From Ovis canadensis (lineage: Eukaryota; Chordata; Mammalia; Artiodactyla; Bovidae), in assembly GCF_042477335.2 (NCBI RefSeq), contig NC_091248.1, positions 121,790,501-121,854,500 on the forward strand: a stretch of 64,000 nt of DNA, read 5' to 3'. The notes beneath the pieces were generated by a model. It was not told the DNA's origin. It did not search any database and saw nothing but the letters and a program-made list of their open reading frames with translations. Position numbers and translations under genes: made by a program. Below, piece after piece: positions 12,020 through 23,068 of this stretch (within the stretch, counting starts at the first letter, position 1; each line of letters begins with the position of its first letter).

Positions 12020-12830
12020 TTCAGACTTGCTTTTTTTGTTTTAGTGCTTTATATAGAGAGCAGGTTTAGGTTTACAGCAGAAATGAGCAGAGGCTACAGA
12101 GATTTTCCATATACTCTTTTCCAAACAGGGATATAACCTCCCCCTTTTTCAACATCCTCCACCAGAGTGGTACATTTGTTATAATTGATGATACAGAACA
12201 TTTTCACTGCCTAAAAATCCTCTTTTCTTCTACTATTCATCCCTCTCAATCTCTGGTAACTACTGATAATTTTATTGACATCTTGGTTGCTTCTAGATTT
12301 TTGCAATTTTGAATAAGGGTGCTATAAATATCCATGCACAGGTTTTGTTGGACTTGCATTTTCAACTGCTTTTGGTGAATACCAAGGAGTACAATTGTTT
12401 GATCCTATGATAAGAGTATGGTTGTTCCTTTAATATAAGAAGCCACAAAACTCTCTTCCAAAGTGGATCATAATATTTTGCATTCCTATTAGTGAATGAG
12501 AAATGAATGAGAGCTTTTGCTCCACATTCTCACCGGCGTTTGATATTGTCATTGTTCTGGATTTTGGCCATTCTAATGAGGATGCAGTCGTATCTGATTG
12601 TTTTAATTTGCATTTTTCCTGGTGACAGATGCTGCCGAGTGTCTTTTTATATGTTTGTTTGTCATTTATGTATCTTTTTTTTTGGTAAGATTTTCATTGA
12701 GGCCTTTGACCATTTTTTAATTGAGTTATTTGTTTTTAATTATTGGCATTTAACAGTTCTTTGTTTACTTTGGATAACGGTTCTTTGTCACATGTGTCTT
12801 CTGTAGACATTCTGTCCCAGCCTGTGGCTT
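12020..12830 (-). mobile_element. Old LINE-1 fragment (minus)
   Basis: Reverse complement of an L1 3' portion: the sequence about a shutter-like order of 'gaataagggtgctataaatatcc', 'ttggtgaataccaaggag' and 'gttctggattttggccattctaatgag' is the classic antisense L1 ORF2 3' end. Diverged and not coding; the 99-codon + ORF at 12507 is an antisense reading. Confidence 0.75.
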
Positions 12831-12839
12831 GTCTCATCA

Positions 12840-14639
12840 CTTTTTTTCAGTATTGTACCAAAGCTTCCAAAAAGTGCAATGAGGCAGCAAAAGGAAATAA
12901 ACAGTATACAGATTGGAAATGAAAGAGAAAAATATCTTTATTTTCAGATAATGTATGTGTGTGTGTATATACACGTACACAGAGAGAGGGATAACAAAAA
13001 CAGTCTACTAGAACTAACATTATTTCAGCAAGGCTACAGGACATAAGGCCGATATATAAAATAAGTTATATTTCTAAGTACTACAGCAAATAAAGATTGA
13101 ACTTGAAAACAAAAACCATTTATAATAGCAACACAATTATGAAACATGAGACCAAAGTTGTTTGAGACCTGTACTCTGAGAACTGTAAAGTATTTTCAAG
13201 CAATTGAAAGGAAATCTTAAAAAATGGGCATATGTCATGCCAAAAAATTCAATATTATTAAAATGCTAATTGATTTTTGACAAAAGTACTAAAAGAAGTC
13301 AATGGGGAGACAATTTTTTCAATAAATTGTACTAGACAAATTGGAGAGCCATATGTAAACAAAAAATAAGAAAACTCAACCATCCTTACTTATCAGTACA
13401 TACAGAAATTAAATCAAAATGTATTATAGGTCTAAATATAACAGGCAAAGTTATTGAAACTTTAGAAGAAAATATGAGAAAATTTAGTGATATTGAGTTA
13501 GCAAAGATTTCTAAAATAATTAAGAAACAAGTTATAAAAAGAAATATTGATAAGTATACTTTATTGAAATTGAAATATTTTGGTTTTCAAAATACAGTAC
13601 AAATAAAATGAAAAAGCAGCTTATAAGTTGGGAGAAAATATTTGCAAAAGACATGTATCTGTGCTAGATAAAGAATTTCTTCAGTTCAATAGTAAAACAA
13701 ATGACCCAACAAAGCAGGCAAAAGATTTGAATATATACATCATAAAAATATATACGTGGAGGAAATAAACATGAAGGAAGGTACTAAACATTATTACTCA
13801 TCAGAAAAATGGTAATTCAAACAAAGAGATTGTAACATACAACTAGCGAGGTGAAAGTTGTTCAGTTGTGCCCAACTCTTTGAGACCCCATGGACTGCAG
13901 TCCATGGAATTCTCCAGGCTAGAATACTGAAGTGGGTAGCCTTTCCCTTCTTCAGGGGGAATCTTCCCAACCCAGGGATCAAACCGTGGTCTCCCTCATT
14001 GCAGGTGGATTCTTCACCAGCTGAGCCACAAGGGAAGCCCAATACACGACTATTGGAATAGCACAAATTTCAAAACTGACCATTCAAAGTGTTGATGAGG
14101 CTATAGAGCAGCTGAACCTCTCATCATGTTGTAGTGAAATGTAAAACAGAACAAAAAATTTGGAAAACAGTTTTATAGTTTCTTAAAAATTTAAATATAC
14201 ACCTACTATACAACACAGTCATTGTGCAAGAGAGGTGAAAGCGCTGATCCTCACAAATACTTGAACACAAATGTCATAACATCTTTTTTTGCTTGAAGTA
14301 GCATAAACGTCTATCGATAAGTGAATGGGTAAGCAAATTATGGCATATCCATACAACAGAATACTATGTAGCGATACAAAGAGTGAACTATTGATGCAAG
14401 TAACCACACTTACAAATTTCAGAATAATTATGCTGAATGAAGAAAGGTTTTATCAAGACTTTATATTGTATGAGGTCTATCCAGAAGAATATATACTGTA
14501 TGGTTCTATTTATGTTAAAACTCTAGAAATGTAAATTAATCTATAGTTAGAGAAAACAGAGTTGAAATTAACTGGAAATGAGGTGGAATGAAGGACAGAT
14601 TTCAAAGAGACTTTTGAGGGTGATATGTGTGTTCATTTC
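12840..14639 (+). mobile_element. Old LINE-1 (plus) 3' part, interrupted by a SINE
   Basis: Sense-strand L1 ORF2 3' end and 3' UTR-like sequence. Landmarks are 'aaaagaagtcaatggggagac', 'aaaagacatgtatctgtgctag' and 'acaacagaatactatgtagcgatac'. It is cut at 13850-14040 by a Bov-tA and stops at the left edge of a BovB fragment at 14640. Many stops. Confidence 0.7.
13850..14040 (-). mobile_element. Bov-tA SINE
   Basis: Full Bov-tA in minus orientation. The tRNA-like head lies at the right end (reverse of gggcttcccttgtggctcagctgg) and the B box complement near 13976. It sits inside the old L1. Confidence 0.9.
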
Positions 14640-15970
14640 TGAATGTTGAGCTTTAAGCCAACTTTTTCACTCTCCACTTTCATACTCATCAAGAGGCTCT
14701 TTAGTTCCTCTTCACTTTCTGCCGTAAGGGTGGTGTCATCTGCATATCTGAGGTTATTGATATTTCTCCTGGCAATCTTGATTCCAGCTTGTGCTTCTTC
14801 CAGCCCAGTGGTTCTCATGATATACTCTGTATAGAAGTTAAATAAGCAGGGTGACAGTATACAGCCTTGACGTCCTCCTTTTCCTATTTGGAACCAGTCT
14901 GTTGTTCCATGTCCAGTTCTAACTGTTGCTTCCTGACCTGCATACAAATTTCTCAAGAGGCAGGTCAGGTGGTCTGGTATTCTCATCTCTTTCAGAATTT
15001 TCCACAGTTGATTGTGATCCACACAGTCAAAGGCTTTGGCATAGTCAATAAAGCAGAAATAGATGTTTTTCTGAAACTCTCTTGCTTTTTCCATGATCCA
15101 GCAGATGTTGGCAACTTGATCTCTGGTTCCTATGCCTTTTCTAAAATCAGCTTGAACATCAGAGAGTTCACGGTTCATGTATTGCTGAAGCCTGGCTTGG
15201 AGAATTTTGAGCACTGCTTTAGTAGCATGTGAGATGAGTGCAATTGTGCAGTAGTTTGAGCATTCTTTGGCATTGCCTTTCTTTGGGATTGGAATGAAAA
15301 CTGACCTTTTCCAGTCCTGTGGCCACTGCTGAGTTTTCCAAATTTGCTGGCATATTGAGTGCAGCACTTTCACAGCATCATCTTTCAGGATTTGAAACAG
15401 CTCAACAAGAATTCCATCACCTCCACTAGCTTTGTTCATAGTGATGCTTTCTAAGGCCCACTTGACTTCACATTCTAGGATGTCTGGCTCTAGATGAGTG
15501 ATCACACCATCATGATCATCTGGGTCGTGAAGATCTTTTTTGTATAGTTCTTCTGTGTATTCTTGCCACCTCTTCTTAATATCTTCTGCTTCTGTTAGGT
15601 CCATACCATTTCTGTCCTTTATCGAGCCCATCTTTGCATGAAATGTTCCCTTGGTATCTCTAATTTTCTTGAAGAGATCTCTAGTCTTTCCCATTCTCTT
15701 GTTTTCTTCTATTTCTTTGCATTGATCACTGAAGAAGGCTTTCTTATCTCTCTTGCTAGTCTTTGGAACTCTGCATTCAGATGCTTATATCTTTCCTTTT
15801 CTCCTTTGCTTTTTGCTTCTCTTCTTTTCACAGCTATTTGTAAGGCCTCCCCAGACAGCCATTTTGCTTTTTTGCATTTCTTTTCCATGTGGATGGTCTT
15901 GATCCCTGTCTCTTATACAATGTCATGAACCTCAGTCCATAGTTCATCAGGCACTCTATCTATCAGATCT
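14640..15970 (-). mobile_element. BovB fragment lacking both ends (minus)
   Basis: Interior of a BovB. A 353-codon frame (15694 down to 14633) runs through the reverse transcriptase with [20 protein letters not shown] and YADD all intact. It starts at the right near the linker after the endonuclease and ends at the left at the LNIQK region, so the last roughly 700 bp of BovB, including the 3' repeat, are missing. A copy without its 3' end is unexpected for target-primed integration and points to a later deletion or unusual insertion. The right end is frameshifted upstream of 15694. Confidence 0.92.
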
Positions 15971-16059
15971 TGTCTTCCTTACTGTGGCTGAAAATAAATA
16001 TATAGGGAAGCTGTTTGAGTAGCTGAGCTGGAGAACTATGAGATGGTCTAGAGAGACTG

Positions 16060-16310
16060 TGCTTGAGTTCATACTAGACTCTTAACGGAAAGATGAAAAA
16101 GGCTTCAAAATCAGTTTTAAATCGGGAGGCTGTCACTAATATGATCTTGGATGAGTTATTTAGCTTGATGAGATTTGCTTCTTTTATAAATAGGCAGGTA
16201 ATAAATATATACTTTAAAATGCCATTTTGATGATTCACAACAATTTGTGTAAAGCTCTTAACAGTGTGCCTGGAATAAACTGCAGTTATTTGGTTTATTA
16301 TTCTGTTATC
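16060..16310 (+). mobile_element. MIR SINE remnant
   Basis: The 'gatcttggatgagttatttagc' and 'gtgtaaagctcttaacagtgtgcctgg' blocks match the core and 3' part of MIR in order. Old and diverged. Confidence 0.6.
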
Positions 16311-17189
16311 TAAATGTGTGAATGGGGAAAGAGCTCAATCTATTGGTAAGATACTTGGAGTCCCAGTCTCCAAGGAGGGTGTCCCCACACTCCACTTAAA
16401 CATTAACTCTGGGGGCCCCACAGGTGAGCAGCCAGGACTTTTCCCCAAAACTCCAAGCACCCCCATGCTTTTCTGTGCAATTGCCCACTGAGAGCTCCGC
16501 TGTTGTAATTAATAGTGGCAAAGTTTTAATGAAGTCCGCAAGGAGATTTTTACTGACACTTACTTTTTAGATCCTGAAATAGTCTCTATTCCTTTGAGAT
16601 CAATTAAAAAGTTTTTTTTTTTTTTTTTCCATCTTCGCTAAGATGCCTGAGGCAACTTTCCGGCTATGTCTTTTTTTAATGAGTGAGTTCTCTAAGAGGC
16701 TCCTGTGCCTTGAGATTCTATAGCAAATTTACTGAAGTTGCAGGAGTTCTTGGGGAGTAAGGATATGAAAACTGAGAAACCCTAAAGGTGATTTCCCTGG
16801 ACAGGCTGAGAGGTTGCACACACCTTTTAACTCAGAATCTCTCTAGAATCATTTGCAGTCACTGAGGAAGGGAGGAAGTGAGGGAGAGTTCTTTGGAAGT
16901 CTTTAATAACTCAGTGATTGGCAAGCTCTTCCAATTAGTTTCATACTTGAGTACAGACTTTGGGCCTCTGTCCTACTGGCTGGCAACTGGAAGACCTACA
17001 GCACTGACCAGATCTACACTGGGGAGCAGAAGCACATACGCTCGCCCGCCCCATCCCCAGACTCAGGCTACCTCAGGGCTTTCATTAACCTCATGGCTGT
17101 GTCAAGTGATCCCCTCATCCCCAAGAATCAGCAAAGATTTAGTGTATATATGTATGTATACATATGTTACGCCATCTGTGTATGTGCTT
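16311..17189. other. No recognised gene; poly-T tract at 16612
   Basis: Mixed-composition intergenic DNA. A T-run of about 17 lies at 16612-16628. The 112-codon + frame at 16878-17216 has no recognisable domain and a composition like flanking DNA, so I do not call it a gene. Confidence 0.5.
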
Positions 17190-17406
17190 TTGTTGTTCTT
17201 GTTCTTTAGTGGCTAAGTTGTACCCTACTCTTTGTGACCCCATGAACTGTAGACTGCCAGGCTCCTCTATCCATGGGATTTCCCATGCAAGAATATTGGA
17301 GAGGGTTGCTATGTCCTTCTTCAGGGGGTCTTCCTGATCCAGGGATCAAACCCGTGTCTCCTGAATTGGCAGGCAGATTCTGTACCACTGAGCCACCAGG
17401 GAAGCC
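17190..17406 (-). mobile_element. Bov-tA SINE
   Basis: Bov-tA in minus orientation with the tRNA-like head at the right end (reverse of gggcttccctggtggctcag). Similar short sequences on each side (tatgtgctt, tatatgctt) may be a degraded target-site duplication. It abuts the next BovB. Confidence 0.88.
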
Positions 17407-17418
17407 CATGTATATGCT

Positions 17419-18377
17419 TCAGTTCAGTTGCTCAGTCGTGTCTGACTCTCTGCCACCCCGTGAATTGCAGCACGCCACGCCTCCCTGTCCATCACCAACT
17501 CCTGGAGTTCACTCAAACCCATGTCCATCGAGTCGGTGATGCCATCCAGCCATCTCAGACTTGGTCGTCCCCTTCTCCTCCTGCCCCCAATCCCTCCCAG
17601 CATTAGAGTCTTTTCCAATGAGTCAACTCTTCACATAAGGTGGCCAAAGTACTGGAGTTTCAGCTTTTGCATCATTCCTTCCAAAGAAATCCCAGGGCTG
17701 ATCTCCTTCAGAATGGACTGGTTGGATCTCCTTGCAGTCCAAGGGACTCTCAAGAGTCTTCTCCAACACCACAGTTCAAAAGCATCAATTCTTTGGTGCT
17801 CAGCTTTCTTCACAGTCCAACTCTCACATCCATACATGACCACTGGAAAAACCATAGCCTTGACTAGATGGACCTTGGTTGGTAAAATAATGTCTCTGCT
17901 TTTGAATATGCTATCTAGGTTGGTCATAACTTTCCTTCCAAGGCGAAAGTGTCTTTTAATTCCATGGCTGCAATCACCATCTGCAGTGATTTTGGAGCCC
18001 CCCAAAATAAAGTCTGACACTGTTTCCACTGTTTCCCCATCTATTTCCCATGAAGTGATGGGACCAGATGCCATGATCTTCGTTTTCTGAATGTTGAGCT
18101 TTAAGCCAACTTTTCACTCTCCTCTTTCACTTTCATCAAGAGGCTTTTTGGTTCCTCTTCACTTTCTGCCATAAGGGTGGTGTCATCTGCATATCTGAGG
18201 TTATGGATATTTCTCCCGGCAATCTTGATTCCATCTTGTGCTTCTTCCAGCCCAGCGTTTCTCATGATGTACTCTGCATATAAGTTAAATAAGCAGGGTG
18301 ACAATATACAGCCTTGATGTCCTCCTTTTCCTATTTGGAAGCACTCTGTTGTTCCATGTCCAGCTCTAACTGTTGTA
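17419..18377 (-). mobile_element. 5'-truncated BovB (minus)
   Basis: 3' part of BovB starting at its ttcagttcag end (17419) and truncated on the 5' side inside the reverse transcriptase, shortly before the [11 protein letters not shown]-like motif. YADD lies near 18190 in the 18400-18101 frame. Frame 18074-17631 continues in a different register, so there is a frameshift near 18100. Ordinary 5' truncation. Confidence 0.92.
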
Positions 18378-18379
18378 GA

Positions 18380-19650
18380 TTGAACATTTGATTGAACCAA
18401 TCAAGCAATTCATGATGAAAACCACTTAATTTAAACTCATTTGTAGAAGTAAGTTTGGGTGGTGAAGCAGGTAGTGGAAAGGACTGATACTTCTTGCTCA
18501 TGTGACCAGTTCTTCTGAGTTCTTTGACCTTGCATTTATACTGATTTTCATACTTAACCATCCATCAGGCATATCAATGGAGCAAGATTAGGATTAAGGT
18601 AAACAGAAGAAAAACCTAGGATAAATTGAATTTGTTATAGACAGTCCAGCTAGGAGACACATTGACAAGATATTGCTGATGGAATTTAACAAAGAAGGTC
18701 TAGACCATCATGTAAAGATAAATAATTTCCCCATTTCTCAAAAACCTCTCCCTAAAATAAGCCAGCAAACAACTAGTAATCAAAAGAGCTTCCTGAATAT
18801 GCTAGGGTTAGTTTCTTGTGTAAAAAATTAGATGAATTAAATTCAATTTATTTTAGAGAAAGAGAATTCTTAGGGTGAAGAACTACTTGATAGAAATATA
18901 GAATTTGAAGTGTTATGTACTCTTTTAGAACAAGAAAGCTTTATCATACATGAGTTTCTTTTCTTCCTTCGGAGATACCACTGATATAGCTAATGGAGCA
19001 AAAGGTATAATCCGCAAGAACAAACAGAATAGCAGAGGAGACATACGCAAACAAGAGAAATTGTAACATTAAAATATATTTATAAGAGGTACATGGAGGA
19101 ATGTTAGCTAATATATCAGAGAGGAAGCAACCAAATAACAAACATGCAGAAGGGGAAGCCACTAAGCAGGAAAATGCGTTACCTCTCACAGCCCCTGAGA
19201 GTCTGGAAAATTGAGGCTGGAGACAATGAAATCACTGCATATTTTTATTGTATTTTCTGGTTAACATCTTAATAACAGTCTCTTTGGAAATTTAAATTTT
19301 CTATACGTGTTGAATAACATTGACACTTGTACAGATCAAGGCAAGTGGAAAATGATGTGAAGAAGTACTGCTTGTCTTAAAGCATGGTAATGCCTTTTTC
19401 TTAGTAACTTTGGATTCATTTACTTGCATCTATAAATGTTAACTTCAGTGTAGCTCTATGCAGAATATTCTTGTACCTAAAAAATAAAGTTAGAATTACT
19501 CATAGGATTAAAGTGAATAGTTTGCACCCTGGCACAACTATAACATAGCTCACTGGGTTTTTTTAATTCATATTTTCTGGTCTGTTACTCGTCTCTTATC
19601 TTTTCTTAGCTCTCATTGGGAGATTAACTTCCTCTCACCATCTCTTAAAT
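18380..19650. other. No recognised gene
   Basis: Intergenic DNA. The 81-codon minus frame at 19189-18944 is hydrophobic but has no recognised motif and lies in ordinary AT-rich sequence. I found no repeat I can name. Confidence 0.45.
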
Positions 19651-20835
19651 ATCGGTCCTTTGAAAATTGAAGTATAATTGATTAATAATATATTAGTTTT
19701 AGATATACAACATAGTGATCCAATATTTTAATATATTGTATTGAACTCCATTTAAAGGTTTTTAAAATTTTGGCTGCATTTCCTGGGCAGTATAATATAT
19801 GCATATACCTTATTTATTTTATACATAATAGTTTGTACCTCTTAATGCCCCACCCCTATTTTATCTCTAAGCCCTTCTCCCTTCCTACTGGTAACCACTA
19901 GTTTTGTTCTTCATGTCTGTAAGTCATCTGAAGGTTTGTTACAGTTATATCCATTTATATGCTTCACTTTTTAGATGCCAACATGTAAATTATAATATGT
20001 AGTATTTGCTTTTCTCTGACTTATTTCACAAAGCATAATGCCCCCCATATCCAACCATGTTAAAAATGGCAAAATTTCAGTTTTTTTCTGGCTGAGTAAT
20101 ATTCCATTGTTCATATAGACCAGTCTTCTGTATCCATTCATCTGTCAATGGACACTTGGGTGATCCCATATCTTGGCTATTGTCAATATTCCTACAATGA
20201 ACATTGGGGTGCCTGTGTCATTTAGAATCAGTGCATTACTTTTTTGGATATATATATATATATATATAGGAATTGAATTGCTGGATTGTATGGTAGTTCT
20301 ATTTTTAGTTTTTTGAGGAACCTCCATGCCATTTTGTACAATGCTGTATGCTAAGTCATTTCAGTCGTGTCTGACTCTGCGACACTATGGAGTGCAGCCT
20401 GCCAGGCTCCTCTGTCCCTGGGATTCTCCAGGCAAGAATACTAGAATGGGTTGCCATGCCTTCCTCCAGGGAATCTTCCTAACCCAGGGATTGAACCCAA
20501 GTCCTTTATATCTCCTGCATTGGGAGGCAGGTTCTTAACCACCAACTCCTGTACTAGTTTACCTTCCTATCAACAGTGTACTAGGATTGCCTTGTCTCTA
20601 TGTCCTTACCAGCACTTCTCATTTGTGACCATTTTGATGAAAGCCATTCTGACCAGTATAAGGTGATACCTCATTGTTTCTCTGATTTACATTTCTCTGA
20701 TGATCGAGCATCTTTTCATGTGCTCATTGGCCATATGTACATCTTGTTTAGACAAATGTCCATTCAGGTCCTCTCCCCATTTTTAAATTAGTTTTTTTTT
20801 TTTTTTAACATTGAGTTGTATCAGCCATATAAGCC
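19651..20835 (-). mobile_element. Old LINE-1 3' end (minus), split by a SINE
   Basis: Reverse complement of L1 3' sequence. Landmarks are 'ggctgagtaatattccattg', 'tccattcatctgtcaatgg', 'tgccattttgtac' and, beyond the SINE, 'ttaccttcctatcaacagtg' and 'tttctctgatgatcgagcat'. The short (TA)n at 20254 lies inside it. Confidence 0.85.
20342..20546 (-). mobile_element. Bov-tA SINE nested in LINE-1
   Basis: Minus-orientation Bov-tA with 'cgtgtctgactctgcgac' at the left, the body, and a degenerate tRNA-like head near 20520-20545. L1 sequence continues on both sides. Confidence 0.85.
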
Positions 20836-20859
20836 AGACTCCTGGGATGCATCCAGGCT

Positions 20860-21496
20860 CTGCTTTTCTCCTCACCACACATCAAAGAGTCACAATACTG
20901 ATAACCTGTGTTTCTTTTACATGTTTCATATACATTGTCTCCTGTCTATGTCTATAGCTACCACCTTAACTCAGGTACTCCTTACTCTCACGTGATAACC
21001 CTTCAGGTAGCTTTGCTTCATAGTCCCCATCCCTTATTGTTTTAAATAGTTCTCTACACTTAACTAAAAAGTGTAACCATATATTTAACCATGTATTTAG
21101 TTGTATCATTCTAATTATTTAAAATGAAGTCCAATATGTTAGGGAAACTTGTCTGTGAGTCCCCTTGCCAATATTACTCTTTTGCTGTGCCCTCCTCACA
21201 CCCTCAGGTACAGTCTGGCATGCCATATTCATCTTACATCTTATTGAAGAGGGTTTAAGCCTCTCATTTACCATGAAGCATGTCCCAACCGTCTTTCAGA
21301 ATAATCTAGCACCACTGTATACTGAGCATACTCCTATCACAGTTCCTTAAATGTTTATTTGCCTGGCTAATTCTATAGGGAGACTACAAGATCCTTGAAG
21401 ATCAAGGCAATGTCTCACTAATGTTTGAATCTTTAGTGTCAAGGACAGTGGCCGCATACAGCAGATACTCAGTAAATATAAATTGAATGAGTGAAT
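20860..21496 (+). mobile_element. L2-like LINE remnant
   Basis: The right end (gggagactacaagatccttg ... agatactcagtaaatataaattgaatga) has the order of the L2/MIR 3' end. The part before 21360 is assigned only by composition and is doubtful. Ancient and non-coding. Confidence 0.45.
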
Positions 21497-21856
21497 TATG
21501 AATGACTGATGTTTAAATTATTGTGATTCGTATGAGTAATCACGGATATTAAATATTCACGTACAAATACGATGTGGAAATTAGAAACCATTTGGCAGTG
21601 TATTATTTAATCCTCCACTTTGGAGTAGTCAATTTCTTTTACCTTGTTAAGTTCTTCAGCTAGTTTCCTAGCCATGCAAACTTCTAAACTTTTCTAATCA
21701 CTCCTCCAGAGGTTTTCGGACAATTATTCCTTGAGCTTCTTTATTCTACCCATGCAAATGTATGTGCTATGAATCCTTGATTAGGCAACCCAAAACTATA
21801 GGCATATTTCCTTCCGTGTCTTCTTAACAGAGAACCACATTGCTAATTAACAATCT
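21497..21856. other. No recognised feature
   Basis: AT-rich intergenic sequence with no convincing ORF or repeat. Confidence 0.5.
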
Positions 21857-21914
21857 ACTGGGCTGGCCCAAAAGTTCATTTTATGGAAAAACTTGAATGA
21901 ACCTTTTAACCAAT
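21857..21914 (+). mobile_element. Small mariner-type MITE with hairpin
   Basis: A compact palindromic element. The left arm gggctggcccaaaagttcatt resembles mariner terminal repeats, and the right arm ttgaatgaaccttttaaccaa is its approximate inverse. The innermost arms (21870-21880 and 21896-21907) pair around a 15-nt loop. TA dinucleotides sit at the edges as expected of mariner insertion. There is no transposase; it is a deletion derivative. The arm sequences look like those of bovine mariner-derived microRNA families. Confidence 0.65.
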
Positions 21915-22195
21915 TAAATACTTCTCTTCAGTAAAGAACTGGGTATGTTCTTAAAACAGAATTTTGGCTATTTCTCTCCAAAACTTTGCCCAGTAAATAA
22001 ATGTATATCCAAATATACACACTCATACAGACATACATACAAACATACACACATATATATGTAGGCGTGACACACGTAAGAGAGACAATAAGAATAATTT
22101 TCAAGAAACCCTCTATTGTTTTATTATGTAACTATAAAGACAACACCTCAGTCCAAGGCATCATTATATCACAAGGTTCACTGAACTTTTGAGTG
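21915..22195. repeat. AT-rich spacer with short (CATA)n tract
   Basis: Low-complexity alternating ACATA/CATACA sequence at about 22001-22064. The 63-codon ORF through it is a repeat translation. Confidence 0.6.
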
Positions 22196-23068
22196 CATCC
22201 CTGCTTATTTAACATATGCATCATGAGAAACACTGGGCTGGGAAAAGCACAGCTGGAATCAAGATTGCCAGGAGAAATATCAATAACCTCACATATGCAA
22301 ATGACACCACCCTTATGGCAGAAAGTGAAGAGGAACCAAAAAGCCTCTTGATGAAAGTGAAAGAGGAGAGCGAAAAAGTTGGCTTAAAGCTCAACATTCA
22401 GAAAACGAAGATTATGGCATCTGGTCCCATCACTTCATGGGAAATAGATGGGGAAACAGTGGAAACAGTGTCAGACTTTATTTTTCTGGGCTCCAAAATC
22501 ACTGCAGATGGTGATTGCAGCCATGAAATTAAAAGACGCTTACTCCTTGGAAGGAAAGTTATGACCAACCGAGATAGCATATTCAAAAGCAGAGACATTA
22601 CTTTGCCAACAAAGGTCCGTCTAGTCAAGGCTATGGTTTTTCCAGTGGTCGTGTATGGATGTGAGAGTTGGACTGTGAAGAAAGCTGAGCACCGAAGAAT
22701 TGATGCTTTTGAACTGTGGTGTTGGAGAAGACTCTTGAGAGTCCCTTGGACTGCAAGGAGATCCAACCAGTCCATTCTGAAGGAGATCAGTCCTGGGTGT
22801 TCATTGGAAGGACTGATGCTAAAGCTGAAAGTCCAGTACTTTGGCCACCTCATGTGAAGAGTTGACTCATTGGAAAAACTCTGATACTGGGAGGGAATAG
22901 GGGCAGGAGGAGAAGGGGACAGAGGATGAGATGGCTGGATGGCATCATGGACTCAATGGACATGAGTTTGAGTGAACTCTGGGAGTTGGTGATGTACAGG
23001 GAGGTCTGGCGTGCTGCGATTCATGGGGTTGCAGAGAGTCGGACACCACTGAGCGACTGAACCGAACT
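22196..23068 (+). mobile_element. 5'-truncated BovB (plus)
   Basis: 3' quarter of BovB beginning inside the reverse transcriptase (ccctgcttatttaac, with a small deletion). A 213-codon frame, 22216-22857, has an altered catalytic box: YANDTTLM replaces YADDTTLM, so one of the two metal-binding aspartates is lost. The frame ends at a stop after the 'FGHLM' block. The 3' terminus with the actgaac-type repeat ends near 23068. Confidence 0.92.

Noticed and set aside
18944-19189. Hydrophobic 81-codon minus ORF, possible receptor relic
   Set aside because: No OR or taste-receptor motif (no DRY, NPxxY or PMY) is present.
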